Source: CAXQUZ01 sp942491145 (lineage in GTDB: Bacteria > Myxococcota_A > UBA796 > UBA2385). Taken from it: a stretch of DNA of 64,000 bases. Of this stretch, positions 15,963 to 23,687 are shown piece by piece (the first letter of the stretch is position 1; every line of letters starts with the position of its first letter). The notes under the pieces were generated by a model. That model did no database searches and was not told where the DNA came from. It was given only the letters and a program-made list of their open reading frames with translations. Location: NCBI GenBank assembly GCA_942491145.1, contig CALOBC010000008.1, positions 62,001 through 126,000 on the forward strand, in the 5' to 3' direction. The translations under genes and the position numbers were made by a program.

Positions 15963-17835
15963 CGCCGTTCCTCCCCAACACTGCAGGCCGCTCGTCCGCC
16001 GGCGCCACGGCCGCGATCTTCGCGCCAAACCCGGTCATGATCTTCATCACAAGCGGATCTTGCTCCACGTCGGATCGAAGTGCCTTCACGAGCACCGCCC
16101 GAGCTTCCGCCGCGCGCTCACGGCGGGTCGCGCCCGGGTTGCGGTCGTCCCGGGTGGTCGGTTCCACCCGGTTGCACAGGGGAAGGTACGCGCGAAGGCC
16201 CGCGGCCAGGACCGGGTCGCTCGCCGGCAGTGCCCCGACATTTCGGGCCTTGAAGGCGGAGGGGGCCCCCACCCGCAACACGCCGTCCTCAGCGCTGATC
16301 AGGAACGTGTCCCAAGCCCACACCTCGTAGCGGGGGCCGGACAGCTCCAACCACCGCTGGAGCGCTTCGAAGCGGGCGGCGAGCCCAGCGTCCCGAGCCA
16401 AGGGCGCGGGCGTGGCCAGCGGCATGGGCTCGGGCGCCACATCGTCCGCACCCAACGGCGCGACCTCCGCGAGCAGGAACATGGGCCGCTGGGGGAGCGG
16501 CGCTTCGTCCTCGTCGGCCACCATCCGCACTTCGGGCGCACGGTACGGCCGGACCGCCGGCGCCGCAGAAGCGCGGGGGCTGCCCATCGGCATCGACGGT
16601 GCCCGGGCGGGTTCCCCGTCGTCATCGGCCGTTCGCCCAGCCGGGGTGGGCCGGGAGGGCGTGCGCGGACGGGGACCGGGCCCAGATCCACGCAGCCGCC
16701 GCTCCAAGTCGCCGATGCGTTGCACAATTTGGTCCACCGGACGGGCAGGCCGGATCGACACCAGCCGGGCCACCGCCATCTCCAGCACCATCCGAGGACG
16801 GGGCGCCCGGGCCACCCGCTCGTGCACATCGAGCATCACTTCGAAGGAGCGCACCAACACTTCGGGGGCCACATCTTCGGCCATCGCACCAAGGCGCTCG
16901 CGCTCGTCCTCGGACACATCGATGTAGCGGTGGCTGCTCTTGGACAGCCCCACCATTGTGGCGTTTCGGAGCAGCTCGAGCAGCTCGCTCGTGAACTCGG
17001 ACAGGTCGTAGCCAAAGCCATGCACGGAGTCGATGGCTTCGAGGCACTTGTCGGCCTCGCCCGAGAGCATGCCCTCCAGCATGCCGTACAGGAGGTTCCG
17101 GTCAACCAGACCGAGAACTTCCGCCACTTGCTCGGTGGACACCGTGGCGCCCGCGAAGCTGACCACGCGGTCGAGCAGGCTCTGGCTGTCCCGCATGGAG
17201 CCTTCGCCGGCCCGGGCGATGAGCCGGAGTCCGTCGTCAGTGATGCCGTAGCCTTCGCCCTCGCAGACTTCTTTCAGGCGCGCAGCCACCACAGGGACCG
17301 GCATGCGCTTGAAGTCAAAGCGCTGGATCCGCGACAGGATGGTGTCGGGGATCTTGTGGGGTTCGGTGGTCGCGAAGATGAAGACCACGTGGTCCGGCGG
17401 TTCCTCCAGCGTCTTGAGCAGCGCGTTGAACGCACCTCGCGACAGCATGTGGACCTCGTCCACGATGTAGACCTTCTTCCGGCCTTGCTGGGGGAGGTAG
17501 CGAACCGAGTCCCGGAGATCGCGGACGTCTTCCACCGAGTTGTTGCTCGCGCCGTCGATCTCGATGACGTCGGGGCTGTTGCCGAGGCCGATGGCCACGC
17601 AGCTTGAACAGTCCCCGCACGGCTCGGACGTGGGACCCTTGGCACAGTTGAGCGCCCGCGCCAACACCCGTGCAGCTGTGGTCTTGCCCACGCCTCGGGC
17701 ACCGGTGAACAGGAACGCGTGGTGCACACGGCCAAGCTGGATGGCGTTTTGCAGGGTGCGGGTCACGTGGCCCTGGCCGGCGATCTCCGCAAAGGAGGTC
17801 GGCCGCCACTTGCGCGCGATGGCGACATAGCTCAT
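15949..17835 (-). CDS. dnaX: DNA polymerase III subunits gamma/tau
   Basis: This 628-residue clamp-loader ATPase begins with the invariant MSYVAIARKWRPTSFAEIAG. Walker A is GARGVGKTT (about residues 45-53), the zinc-binding Cys cluster is CAKGPTSEPCGDCSSC, Walker B is VYIVDEVHMLS, and the sensor/SRC region is ATTEPHKIPDTILSR. The middle region (about 390-500) is Pro/Arg/Ala-rich and low in conservation, followed by a tau-like C-terminal domain. A GGGAGG Shine-Dalgarno lies about 9 nt upstream of the ATG. SRP RNA lies upstream and recR downstream. Confidence 0.96.
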   Translation of the reverse strand: MSYVAIARKWRPTSFAEIAGQGHVTRTLQNAIQLGRVHHAFLFTGARGVGKTTAARVLARALNCAKGPTSEPCGDCSSCVAIGLGNSPDVIEIDGASNNSVEDVRDLRDSVRYLPQQGRKKVYIVDEVHMLSRGAFNALLKTLEEPPDHVVFIFATTEPHKIPDTILSRIQRFDFKRMPVPVVAARLKEVCEGEGYGITDDGLRLIARAGEGSMRDSQSLLDRVVSFAGATVSTEQVAEVLGLVDRNLLYGMLEGMLSGEADKCLEAIDSVHGFGYDLSEFTSELLELLRNATMVGLSKSSHRYIDVSEDERERLGAMAEDVAPEVLVRSFEVMLDVHERVARAPRPRMVLEMAVARLVSIRPARPVDQIVQRIGDLERRLRGSGPGPRPRTPSRPTPAGRTADDDGEPARAPSMPMGSPRASAAPAVRPYRAPEVRMVADEDEAPLPQRPMFLLAEVAPLGADDVAPEPMPLATPAPLARDAGLAARFEALQRWLELSGPRYEVWAWDTFLISAEDGVLRVGAPSAFKARNVGALPASDPVLAAGLRAYLPLCNRVEPTTRDDRNPGATRRERAAEARAVLVKALRSDVEQDPLVMKIMTGFGAKIAAVAPADERPAVLGRNGDGAR

Positions 17836-17990
17836 GGGAACGTCCCTCCCGAGTCAGATCGGCCGGGTCAGGACAGCCCCCAGTCGGAGGCTTCCACCGC
17901 AGTCCGCCGGTCAGCTCGCTCTTGCTGTAGCGCAGCGATCACCCCAGCGCAGCCGCCTCAGCGTGACGGGCGGCACTGGACCCAGACAAG

Positions 17991-17995
17991 AAAAA
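17991..17995 (-). terminator. T-run of the SRP RNA terminator
   Basis: On the minus strand, TTTTTC directly follows the closing GCCCGGGC stem of the SRP RNA, so the terminal RNA helix can double as an intrinsic terminator. Confidence 0.6.
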
Positions 17996-18127
17996 GCCCG
18001 GGCATGGTGGAGATGGCCGGGTGATCCAACACCCTGCAAAACCCACTACCGTTGCTTCCTTCCGGACCTGGCGGGGTTCACAGATCCCGCAGTCATCGGG
18101 ACCCGACCATCACCACCACACCCGGGC
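17996..18127 (-). ncRNA. ffs: Signal recognition particle RNA (4.5S type)
   Basis: Read on the minus strand, the region folds as a long hairpin: the 5' arm GCCCGGGTGTGGTGGTGATGG pairs with the 3' arm CCATCTCCACCATGCCCGGGC. The apical domain IV carries the conserved CCAGGTCCGGAAGGAAGCA, including the GGAA tetraloop and the Ffh-binding symmetric loop. Length is about 132 nt. It is followed by a T-run terminator, and dnaX begins 160 nt further on. Confidence 0.93.
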
Positions 18128-18155
18128 AGGGAGGAAGACTTGCGTGGAAGTCAGG

Positions 18156-18243
18156 TGGCGGAGAGAGAGGGATTCGAACCCTCGGTACATTGCTGTACAC
18201 ACGATTTCCAGTCGTGCACCTTCGGCCACTCGGTCATCTCTCC
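18156..18243 (-). tRNA. tRNA-Ser (anticodon GGA)
   Basis: The minus-strand transcript starts GGAGAGATGACCGAGTGG and has the anticodon stem-loop CGACTGGAAATCG, a long variable arm (type II), the GGTTCGAATCC T-loop, and an encoded 3' CCA. The total is 88 nt including CCA. It decodes UCC/UCU serine codons. Confidence 0.95.
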
Positions 18244-18348
18244 AAAAGGGGACAACCACACAAGCCCACCTCGATGCGCATGCAGCATAGCCACATGGTC
18301 ATCGTGCGGTGGTCCATCTGAATTCAGCAGACAATGCGAGAAAGAGAG

Positions 18349-18433
18349 CGGAGAGGGCGGGATTCGAACCCGCGGTAGGTTGCCCCACAACAGATTTCGA
18401 GTCTGCCTCCTTCGGCCACTCGGACACCTCTCC
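18349..18433 (-). tRNA. tRNA-Ser (anticodon CGA)
   Basis: The minus-strand transcript starts GGAGAGGTGTCCGAGTGG and has the anticodon loop CTCGAAA, a long variable arm, the GGTTCGAATCC T-loop, and the acceptor stem closing CCTCTCC with discriminator G. CCA is not encoded (CTC follows), unlike its neighbour. The 5' end is the base directly after the tadA stop codon (zero spacing). It decodes UCG. Confidence 0.95.
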
Positions 18434-18958
18434 TCAGTCAGAGGCAATGTCTCCCGACTCCTGTGCGCGCAAGCGTGCTGCTCGTCGACTTGCTCGGAGC
18501 TGCCGGAAGAAGTCCCGCAGCATCTCGCTGCATTCTTCTCCTCGCACCCCGGACACAACCGGGAAGCGATGGTTCAAGCGGGCGTCCTGCGAGAGATTCT
18601 CGAGGCTTCCCATGAACCCAGCTTTGGGATCCAAACAACCAAAGACACAGCGCGCGACCCGTGCTTGCACCATGGCCCCCGCACACATTGGGCAGGGTTC
18701 CAAAGTAACGTACACATCGCACTCTTCGAGGCGCCAGTCCCCAATCACTCGCGCGGCTTCTCGCATTGCGAGCAGCTCGGCATGGGCCGTGGGGTCATGG
18801 TCGATGTTACGGCGATTGTGGGCCTTTGCAATGATGGCACCTTGGTGCACCACAACTGACCCCACCGGCACTTCACCGAGGAGCGTGCCCAAGCGGGCTT
18901 GCTCCATCGCTGCGACCATGAACGATTCGTCTAGGGATAGACCCTCGACCGTCGACAT
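18434..18958 (-). CDS. tadA: tRNA-specific adenosine deaminase TadA
   Basis: This 174-residue zinc deaminase converts A34 to inosine in tRNA-Arg(ACG). It has the catalytic HAE motif in DPTAHAELLAMREA and the zinc motif PCPMCAGAM. FGCLDPKAG follows as in other TadA proteins. ATG 18958 (MSTVEGLSLDESFMVAAM) was selected because upstream in-frame sequence does not resemble the family. The gene runs directly into tRNA-Ser(CGA), then tRNA-Ser(GGA), SRP RNA, dnaX and recR, all on the same strand. Confidence 0.93.
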   Translation of the reverse strand: MSTVEGLSLDESFMVAAMEQARLGTLLGEVPVGSVVVHQGAIIAKAHNRRNIDHDPTAHAELLAMREAARVIGDWRLEECDVYVTLEPCPMCAGAMVQARVARCVFGCLDPKAGFMGSLENLSQDARLNHRFPVVSGVRGEECSEMLRDFFRQLRASRRAARLRAQESGDIASD

Positions 18959-19179
18959 GGAACCTCTCAACACTCCAAGTACAGGAGTGAACCAGATGGA
19001 AACAACGCTGAGAAAGACCGTCCGGAGCAGCGAAGCAAGCTTCGCGAAGCACCCGGAGCAGGGTTGCGGGGGCAGGCCGGAAGTGTGTACTCCTCGCCCG
19101 CCCGACTCCCCCTGGCGCGGGCGGCAGTTATTGTCTGCGTCTCCGTCCGTCAAGCACCCAAGCCCGCACAATCGACCTC

Positions 19180-19626
19180 ATGCTTCGATCTCCCCTCCGC
19201 GCCCTCCGCCACGCCGCCGCTCTCCGGATTCGACAGCGGGTCCATGCTGCGCTGGATGACCACGACGCTCCGAGAACTATCGCAGCGGTCCGGGGCCGGA
19301 CTGCGCCGCTCCACAGCCGGCTCGTGGCCCTCACAACCCGGGTCGAGGGCCTGCATCAGGCGCTCTCGACCATCGAAGACCAAGTTCGGCTCGCGACCGC
19401 ACCCTTCTCGACCGATCTCACGATCGATCAGATCCTCAGCCGCCATCCTGGTGCTGCTGCGGTGCTTCGTCGCCACCAGCTCCCGGACTGCACCCGCTGT
19501 GCGGTGCGGATGGACGAGACCCTCGAGGAAGCGGCCGAGGCCTATGATCTCGACGCCGACGCCATCCTTGTGTCACTGCAGTCCCTCCTCCGCCGACGCC
19601 ACCCCCACGTGCCTGCCATCCCCTGA
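19180..19626 (+). CDS. DUF1858 domain protein
   Basis: The 148-residue product has a basic, helical N-terminal half (about residues 1-70) and a C-terminal DUF1858-like domain. The evidence is FSTDLTIDQILSRHPGAAAV, then LPDCTRCAVRMDETLEEAAEAYDL, matching the pattern I..il...P....v......C..C......tl.eaa. This domain is also found in ScdA/hybrid-cluster-associated proteins, and the two Cys (CTRC) may bind metal. Its role here is unknown. It is divergent from tadA across a 221-bp gap. Confidence 0.68.
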   Translation: MLRSPLRALRHAAALRIRQRVHAALDDHDAPRTIAAVRGRTAPLHSRLVALTTRVEGLHQALSTIEDQVRLATAPFSTDLTIDQILSRHPGAAAVLRRHQLPDCTRCAVRMDETLEEAAEAYDLDADAILVSLQSLLRRRHPHVPAIP

Positions 19627-19706
19627 AAGGCACGCCAGGAAGATCGCTTCGCTGCCCCGGGCTAAGATGCCGCCCCAGCGCCCCCTCCCCAGCTCTCGGA
19701 CCGCCC

Positions 19707-20471
19707 ATGCTCACCTTGCTCCTCGCGACCGCCGCCTTCGCCGCCCAGGACGTCACCGTCGAGACCTCGGACGGGCTCCAGCTTCACGCACTGGTCCACG
19801 GCGAACAGAACTCCTCACGAGGGGTGGTCCTGGTCCACATGGAAGACCGCAAGGGCAGCGACTGGTCCTTTGTGGCCGAGCGCCTCGGACGGTCCGGCAT
19901 GCGCACGATTGCACCGGATCTCCGGGGGCACGGCACCTCACCGGGGGCCGACCAAGTCAACCCTGACGACTTCTTGCCGATGATGGAAGATGTGCGCGCC
20001 AGCGTCGCGTGGCTGCGGGCACAGGGCATTGAGGACGTGAGCTGTGCCGGCGCGGGCATCGGTGCCAACCTCTGCATCCGGGTCGCCTCCGAAGATCCCC
20101 AGATCTCCAATCTTGTGCTGTTGTCCCCTGGCCTCAAGGTCAAGGGCGTGGGCGCCTTGGATGTGGTCGAGGCCTACGGGGGGCGTCCGATCCTGCTTGT
20201 GGCTTCTTCGGATGATCGCTACTCGGCGATCTCTGCCGAGAAGCTGGAAGCGCGGGCGAAGGGTCAAAAACAGCTGGAGATGCTGGCCAAAGCCGGCCAC
20301 GGCACAAAGATGCTCACGCGTGATCCCGCACTCGAGGGCATTGTCATCGAGTGGTTGCTCGGGCAATACACGCTGGCCAGCGGCGAGGCCATCGCCCCCA
20401 AGGACCAGCTCCAGAGCGACGTCAACGGGATCCAGACCACCGGCCGCACCCTCGACAGCCGCGAAAAATAG
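19707..20471 (+). CDS. Secreted alpha/beta-hydrolase fold protein lacking the Ser nucleophile
   Basis: This 254-residue protein has a short signal peptide (MLTLLLATAAFAAQ) and an alpha/beta-hydrolase core: GVVLVHMEDRKGSDW, IAPDLRGHGTSPG, and the nucleophile-elbow position in CAGAGIGANL. In active homologues this elbow reads G-x-S-x-G; here residue 117 is Gly (codon GGC at 20055), so the catalytic Ser is missing. The candidate acid (Asp169/Asp170 in SSDDRYS) and His198 (KAGHGT) are still present. It may be a non-catalytic binding protein or use a different mechanism. The start codon is the first ATG and gives a good signal peptide. Confidence 0.75.
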   Translation: MLTLLLATAAFAAQDVTVETSDGLQLHALVHGEQNSSRGVVLVHMEDRKGSDWSFVAERLGRSGMRTIAPDLRGHGTSPGADQVNPDDFLPMMEDVRASVAWLRAQGIEDVSCAGAGIGANLCIRVASEDPQISNLVLLSPGLKVKGVGALDVVEAYGGRPILLVASSDDRYSAISAEKLEARAKGQKQLEMLAKAGHGTKMLTRDPALEGIVIEWLLGQYTLASGEAIAPKDQLQSDVNGIQTTGRTLDSREK

Positions 20472-20498
20472 TCCGCCAGGCGGGCCACACCATCGGGG

Positions 20499-21179
20499 TC
20501 AGCCCTCGGTGTCGTCCGGCCACCCCAGGGCCGCCAAGCGTTGTTGGAGCAGGCCCGGGAAGCGCGGGTACCACGTCGCATTCAGCGGCGACGGGTGCGG
20601 CAGCGGGTACAGCGTGATGGACTTGCCCCCCAGGTCGACCGTCAGGCTGGCCGTGTAGCGATCTGGCCGTGCCCAGAAGGCCTTGAGCGGGTCGCGCAGG
20701 GAGGGCTCGGCCAAGCGAAACCAGTCGAAGGCCACGTTGCCGAGCGTGATCAGCTGATCGCCCTGCCAGACGTCGGTGAGCAGCGTGCGGACCACCGGCA
20801 CGAAGCGCCGCTTGACCGCCACCGACCATGCCTTGTTGCCCTTGGGCTTGTAGGGCACCGTGTTGCCCCAGAACACATGCTGGCCGGCCTTCACACTCGC
20901 TTCGATCGACTCGCAGGGCGCCCCGAACAAGCGCTGGTGGAGCCCGCTGCGGACCAGCTGGCCACCTTTGCCGATGAACGGCTCGCGGTGGATGATCTCG
21001 AACCGCCCGGGATCTCGACCAAACACGCCGATGCGGCTGGTCGTGCTGCCCGAGCCCAGCACCACAGGGGTGTCCACGGACAGCCCCGCTTCCGCGTACA
21101 CCTCGTGGTCGATGTCCATCGGGCCAGCTGCCGCGGCAGCACGAAAGGCAGGCAGCAAGGCCGCCACTTGGGGATGCAT
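20499..21179 (-). CDS. Uracil-DNA-glycosylase-like protein
   Basis: This 226-residue protein belongs to the uracil-DNA-glycosylase fold superfamily. Seen motifs are GVFGRDPGRFE, then REPFIGKGGQLVRSGL, WGNTVPYKPKGNKAW, ITLGNVAFDWF and LPHPSPLNATW. The last resembles the HPS.L motif of UDGs. It most resembles a less-studied UDG-like branch rather than the standard Ung, so substrate is uncertain. ATG 21179 gives MHPQVAALLPAFR; a long upstream in-frame extension is not supported. It converges with the alpha/beta-hydrolase gene. Confidence 0.72.
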   Translation of the reverse strand: MHPQVAALLPAFRAAAAAGPMDIDHEVYAEAGLSVDTPVVLGSGSTTSRIGVFGRDPGRFEIIHREPFIGKGGQLVRSGLHQRLFGAPCESIEASVKAGQHVFWGNTVPYKPKGNKAWSVAVKRRFVPVVRTLLTDVWQGDQLITLGNVAFDWFRLAEPSLRDPLKAFWARPDRYTASLTVDLGGKSITLYPLPHPSPLNATWYPRFPGLLQQRLAALGWPDDTEG

Positions 21180-21368
21180 CCGACCTCCAGCTTGACCCGG
21201 GTCCGGAACATCACCGGGCAGGTTCCGCAACCAGATTCTTCCAAGTCGGTGCGGCCGCCTCACCCCAGTCCCCGGAGAATCCGTTCCTGAGCACAGGCAG
21301 GCCTGCTGCGCAGCCACGGTCGCAAGGCCCATCCCGATGCTCCCCAGACTCCAATCAGAGCGGAATCC

Positions 21369-21728
21369 ATGAAGGTCCTCATCGTCGACGACAGCCGTGC
21401 GATGCGCATGATCATCCGCCGCACCCTGCGCCAAGCGGGATTCAGCGGGTTGGAGATCCGCGAGGCGGCAAGCGGCCGCGACGCGCTCGTGCAGACCGGT
21501 GTCGAGCCCGTCGATCTCATCCTCGCGGACTGGAGCATGCCCGAGATGGACGGCTTGACGCTGCTCATCGAGCTTCGCAGGACCCACCAGACCCCGTTTT
21601 GTTTTCTGACCCCTCAGGGCACCCAGCAGATGCGCGACAAGGCCCGTGCCGCCGGGGCCAACCTCTTGATCAGCAAGCCGTTCACGCCGGACTCCTTCGC
21701 TGAGGATCTGGGTCGCTTCCTCGCCTGA
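21369..21728 (+). CDS. CheY-like single-domain response regulator
   Basis: This 119-residue receiver domain has no output domain. The acidic pair is Asp7-Asp8 (VDDSRAMR), the phosphoacceptor is Asp54 (ILADWSMPEMDG), the switch Thr is Thr81 (FLTPQGT) and the conserved Lys is Lys103 (ISKPFTP). The full set of catalytic residues suggests a functional phospho-switch. It is followed after 60 nt by a protein of unknown family in the same direction. No histidine kinase lies in the window. Confidence 0.9.
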   Translation: MKVLIVDDSRAMRMIIRRTLRQAGFSGLEIREAASGRDALVQTGVEPVDLILADWSMPEMDGLTLLIELRRTHQTPFCFLTPQGTQQMRDKARAAGANLLISKPFTPDSFAEDLGRFLA

Positions 21729-21788
21729 AGCCCCGCCCCACCGACCTCTCCGCACGCACATGCCCCAAAGATAGACGAGGACTCTCCC

Positions 21789-22271
21789 ATGGCCAGTGGC
21801 TTCGACATACCGGACACCGACGATGTGAGCCGAACGCTGACCTTCCTGATTGGCCACAACGTCAAGGCCAAGAAGGCCAGTCGCTACCGCCCCGGCACCC
21901 GCGAGGCCCACGCGCTCGGGGTGTACGTCAACGGGACAAACGAGCCGATCGGCGTCTGTCTCACCGATCTCGGGCTGGCCATCCACTTCGGTGCTGCGCT
22001 CTCCCACGTCCCGGCAGTCGAGGCCAAAAAAGCGATCAAAGCACGCACCATCGACCCGGAGCTCTGGGACCACACCCTCGAGGTCTACAACGTCATCTCG
22101 AGGTTCTTCCACGAGAGCCACGACGGCATGGTGCAGCTGGGCCCGACCTTCCCCGACAGCCACGAGATCTCCAAAGACGTCAAGCGGCTCATGCGGCGCT
22201 CCAAGCGTCGGGCGGACCTCATCGTGGACATCGAGGGGTACGGCAAGGGCACCATGTCGCTCATCGGCTGA
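21789..22271 (+). CDS. Hypothetical protein paired with CheY-like regulator (possible CheC/CheX-like)
   Basis: This 160-residue soluble protein has no signal peptide. It has an N-terminal region with TFLIGHNVKAKKASRY and a central segment DLGLAIHFGAALSHVPAVEAKKAI. A helix with EVYNVISRFFHESHDG follows, whose Glu-x-x-Asn layout is reminiscent of CheC/CheX/FliY phosphatases (E..N). The resemblance is weak and should be taken as a hypothesis. Its position immediately after a stand-alone receiver gene supports a phosphatase or target role. Confidence 0.5.
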   Translation: MASGFDIPDTDDVSRTLTFLIGHNVKAKKASRYRPGTREAHALGVYVNGTNEPIGVCLTDLGLAIHFGAALSHVPAVEAKKAIKARTIDPELWDHTLEVYNVISRFFHESHDGMVQLGPTFPDSHEISKDVKRLMRRSKRRADLIVDIEGYGKGTMSLIG

Positions 22272-22361
22272 GGCGCCTGTGTGCAAGCGGCAGGCCCCAC
22301 CCCCGCTTGGCGAGGAGCGGCACCGCAGGCCAGCCGACCGCGACGCCCCAGGCGGGCGCCC

Positions 22362-23684
22362 TCAGAGCGTGAGGCGCAGTCCGGAGAGCAGCGCGCCGGG
22401 CAGCCGCATGCTGGACGTCGACCGGTTGAAGTAGGTGTCGACGGACGGCACCAGCTCGGCGCGATCGGTCAGCGCTTCGAGGGAGTCCCCCAACATCCGG
22501 CCCACCGTGTCGTCAAAGCGCATCACCGGCACCGGCGCCACCACTTCGCCGTCTTCCACCCAGAACGTCGCAAACCGCGTCATTCCCGTCATGCGACAGG
22601 CCGAGCGATCAGAGAAGTTCAGGTACCAGAGGTTGCTGATCCACAGGCCCGTCCCGAGCGCCTTGAGCGTGTCAGTCGACGGGAGATCGCCGGGCGCGAG
22701 GCGCAGAGAGTCCGGTTGTTCGTCCGCCGACGCACCGTTGTGGGGAATGCCCAGCTCGAGGCCGGCCCGGGGGGACACCAGAGCACCCACCAGCACGCCA
22801 TCCTCGATGAGAGGCAGCGACGCGGGCCGCAAGAACCCGTCAGCCTGGAACGACGGGGCCAAGCCACCGGCCGTGTCTTCCGAGAGCTGAACGCGGTCAT
22901 CCAGGCGCTCGCCACCCGGCCGAAAGCGCGACAGCGGGGACGTTCCCGTGTGGATCGACTGGCCACCGAAGGCACCCCAGCTCAGCAGCCCGAACACCTC
23001 ACGCATCGCCGCCGGCGCCAGGAACGCCCGGTACTCCCCGGGGGTGATCGACCGGGCCGGCCGCGCCAGGACTTCCACCCGTGCCGCAGCCTTCGCCACC
23101 CGCGATCGCAGGGCATCCGCCGAGAACACCGTGCCCGCGGCCGTGTCCTTCACCGCACGGTCGGTGCTGTGCACCAGACAGTAGTCCGCGGACCAGCTCG
23201 CGCTCTCGGACCAGCACCGGGCCCCGTGGGAGCTCGCGTAGCCGCGGCCCACCGAGCCCGACGCGACGATGCCGACCAGGTCTCGGCCACCCGCAGCGTC
23301 CAGCAGCACATTGACCAGGTCTCGTGTCGGGGCCAGTGCCGAAGCGTCGGGGCCGACCACCTGATGGGGCAGCTCATCGATCAGCAGGAACGGATCTTCG
23401 GGCAGCAGGGGCAGGCGCTGCCGCAAGATGTCGAGCGCTTCGTCGACCCGGCGCCGGTCTTCGGTCGCCACGCCCGCCAAGCTCAGCTCCATCGTCGCAT
23501 GGCGCTTCCCACGGACCAGCCGCAGCGTCAGCACCCGCTGGCTCACACTGCCCGGCTGGCGCACCCGCCCTTGGGTGAGCCGCACGAAGTCGCTGTCTTC
23601 AGCGGACAACCAGCATGTGGCCACCTCGCCCAGCTGCAGCGCACTGTCCACATGGTCCGCCAGCTCCAGAAACTCTGTACGCAT
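22362..23684 (-). CDS. TldE/PmbA-like metalloprotease subunit
   Basis: This 440-residue protein of the TldD/PmbA family lacks the HExxxH zinc motif and so matches the TldE (PmbA) subunit of the heterodimeric protease. Seen segments are LRLVRGKRHATMELSLAG, FGGQSIHTGTSPLSRF, IEDGVLVGALVSPRAG and TGMTRFATFWVEDGEVVAPV. It lies 3 nt after the end of tldD in the same direction, so the pair is an operon. Family knowledge links TldD/TldE to peptide maturation and degradation, such as microcin B17. Confidence 0.85.
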   Translation of the reverse strand: MRTEFLELADHVDSALQLGEVATCWLSAEDSDFVRLTQGRVRQPGSVSQRVLTLRLVRGKRHATMELSLAGVATEDRRRVDEALDILRQRLPLLPEDPFLLIDELPHQVVGPDASALAPTRDLVNVLLDAAGGRDLVGIVASGSVGRGYASSHGARCWSESASWSADYCLVHSTDRAVKDTAAGTVFSADALRSRVAKAAARVEVLARPARSITPGEYRAFLAPAAMREVFGLLSWGAFGGQSIHTGTSPLSRFRPGGERLDDRVQLSEDTAGGLAPSFQADGFLRPASLPLIEDGVLVGALVSPRAGLELGIPHNGASADEQPDSLRLAPGDLPSTDTLKALGTGLWISNLWYLNFSDRSACRMTGMTRFATFWVEDGEVVAPVPVMRFDDTVGRMLGDSLEALTDRAELVPSVDTYFNRSTSSMRLPGALLSGLRLTL

Positions 23685-23687
23685 CGC

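Noticed and set aside
15949..17835. Programmed frameshift in dnaX producing gamma, as in E. coli
   Set aside because: No A-rich slippery heptamer was seen, and the long frame continues into a tau-like C-terminus.
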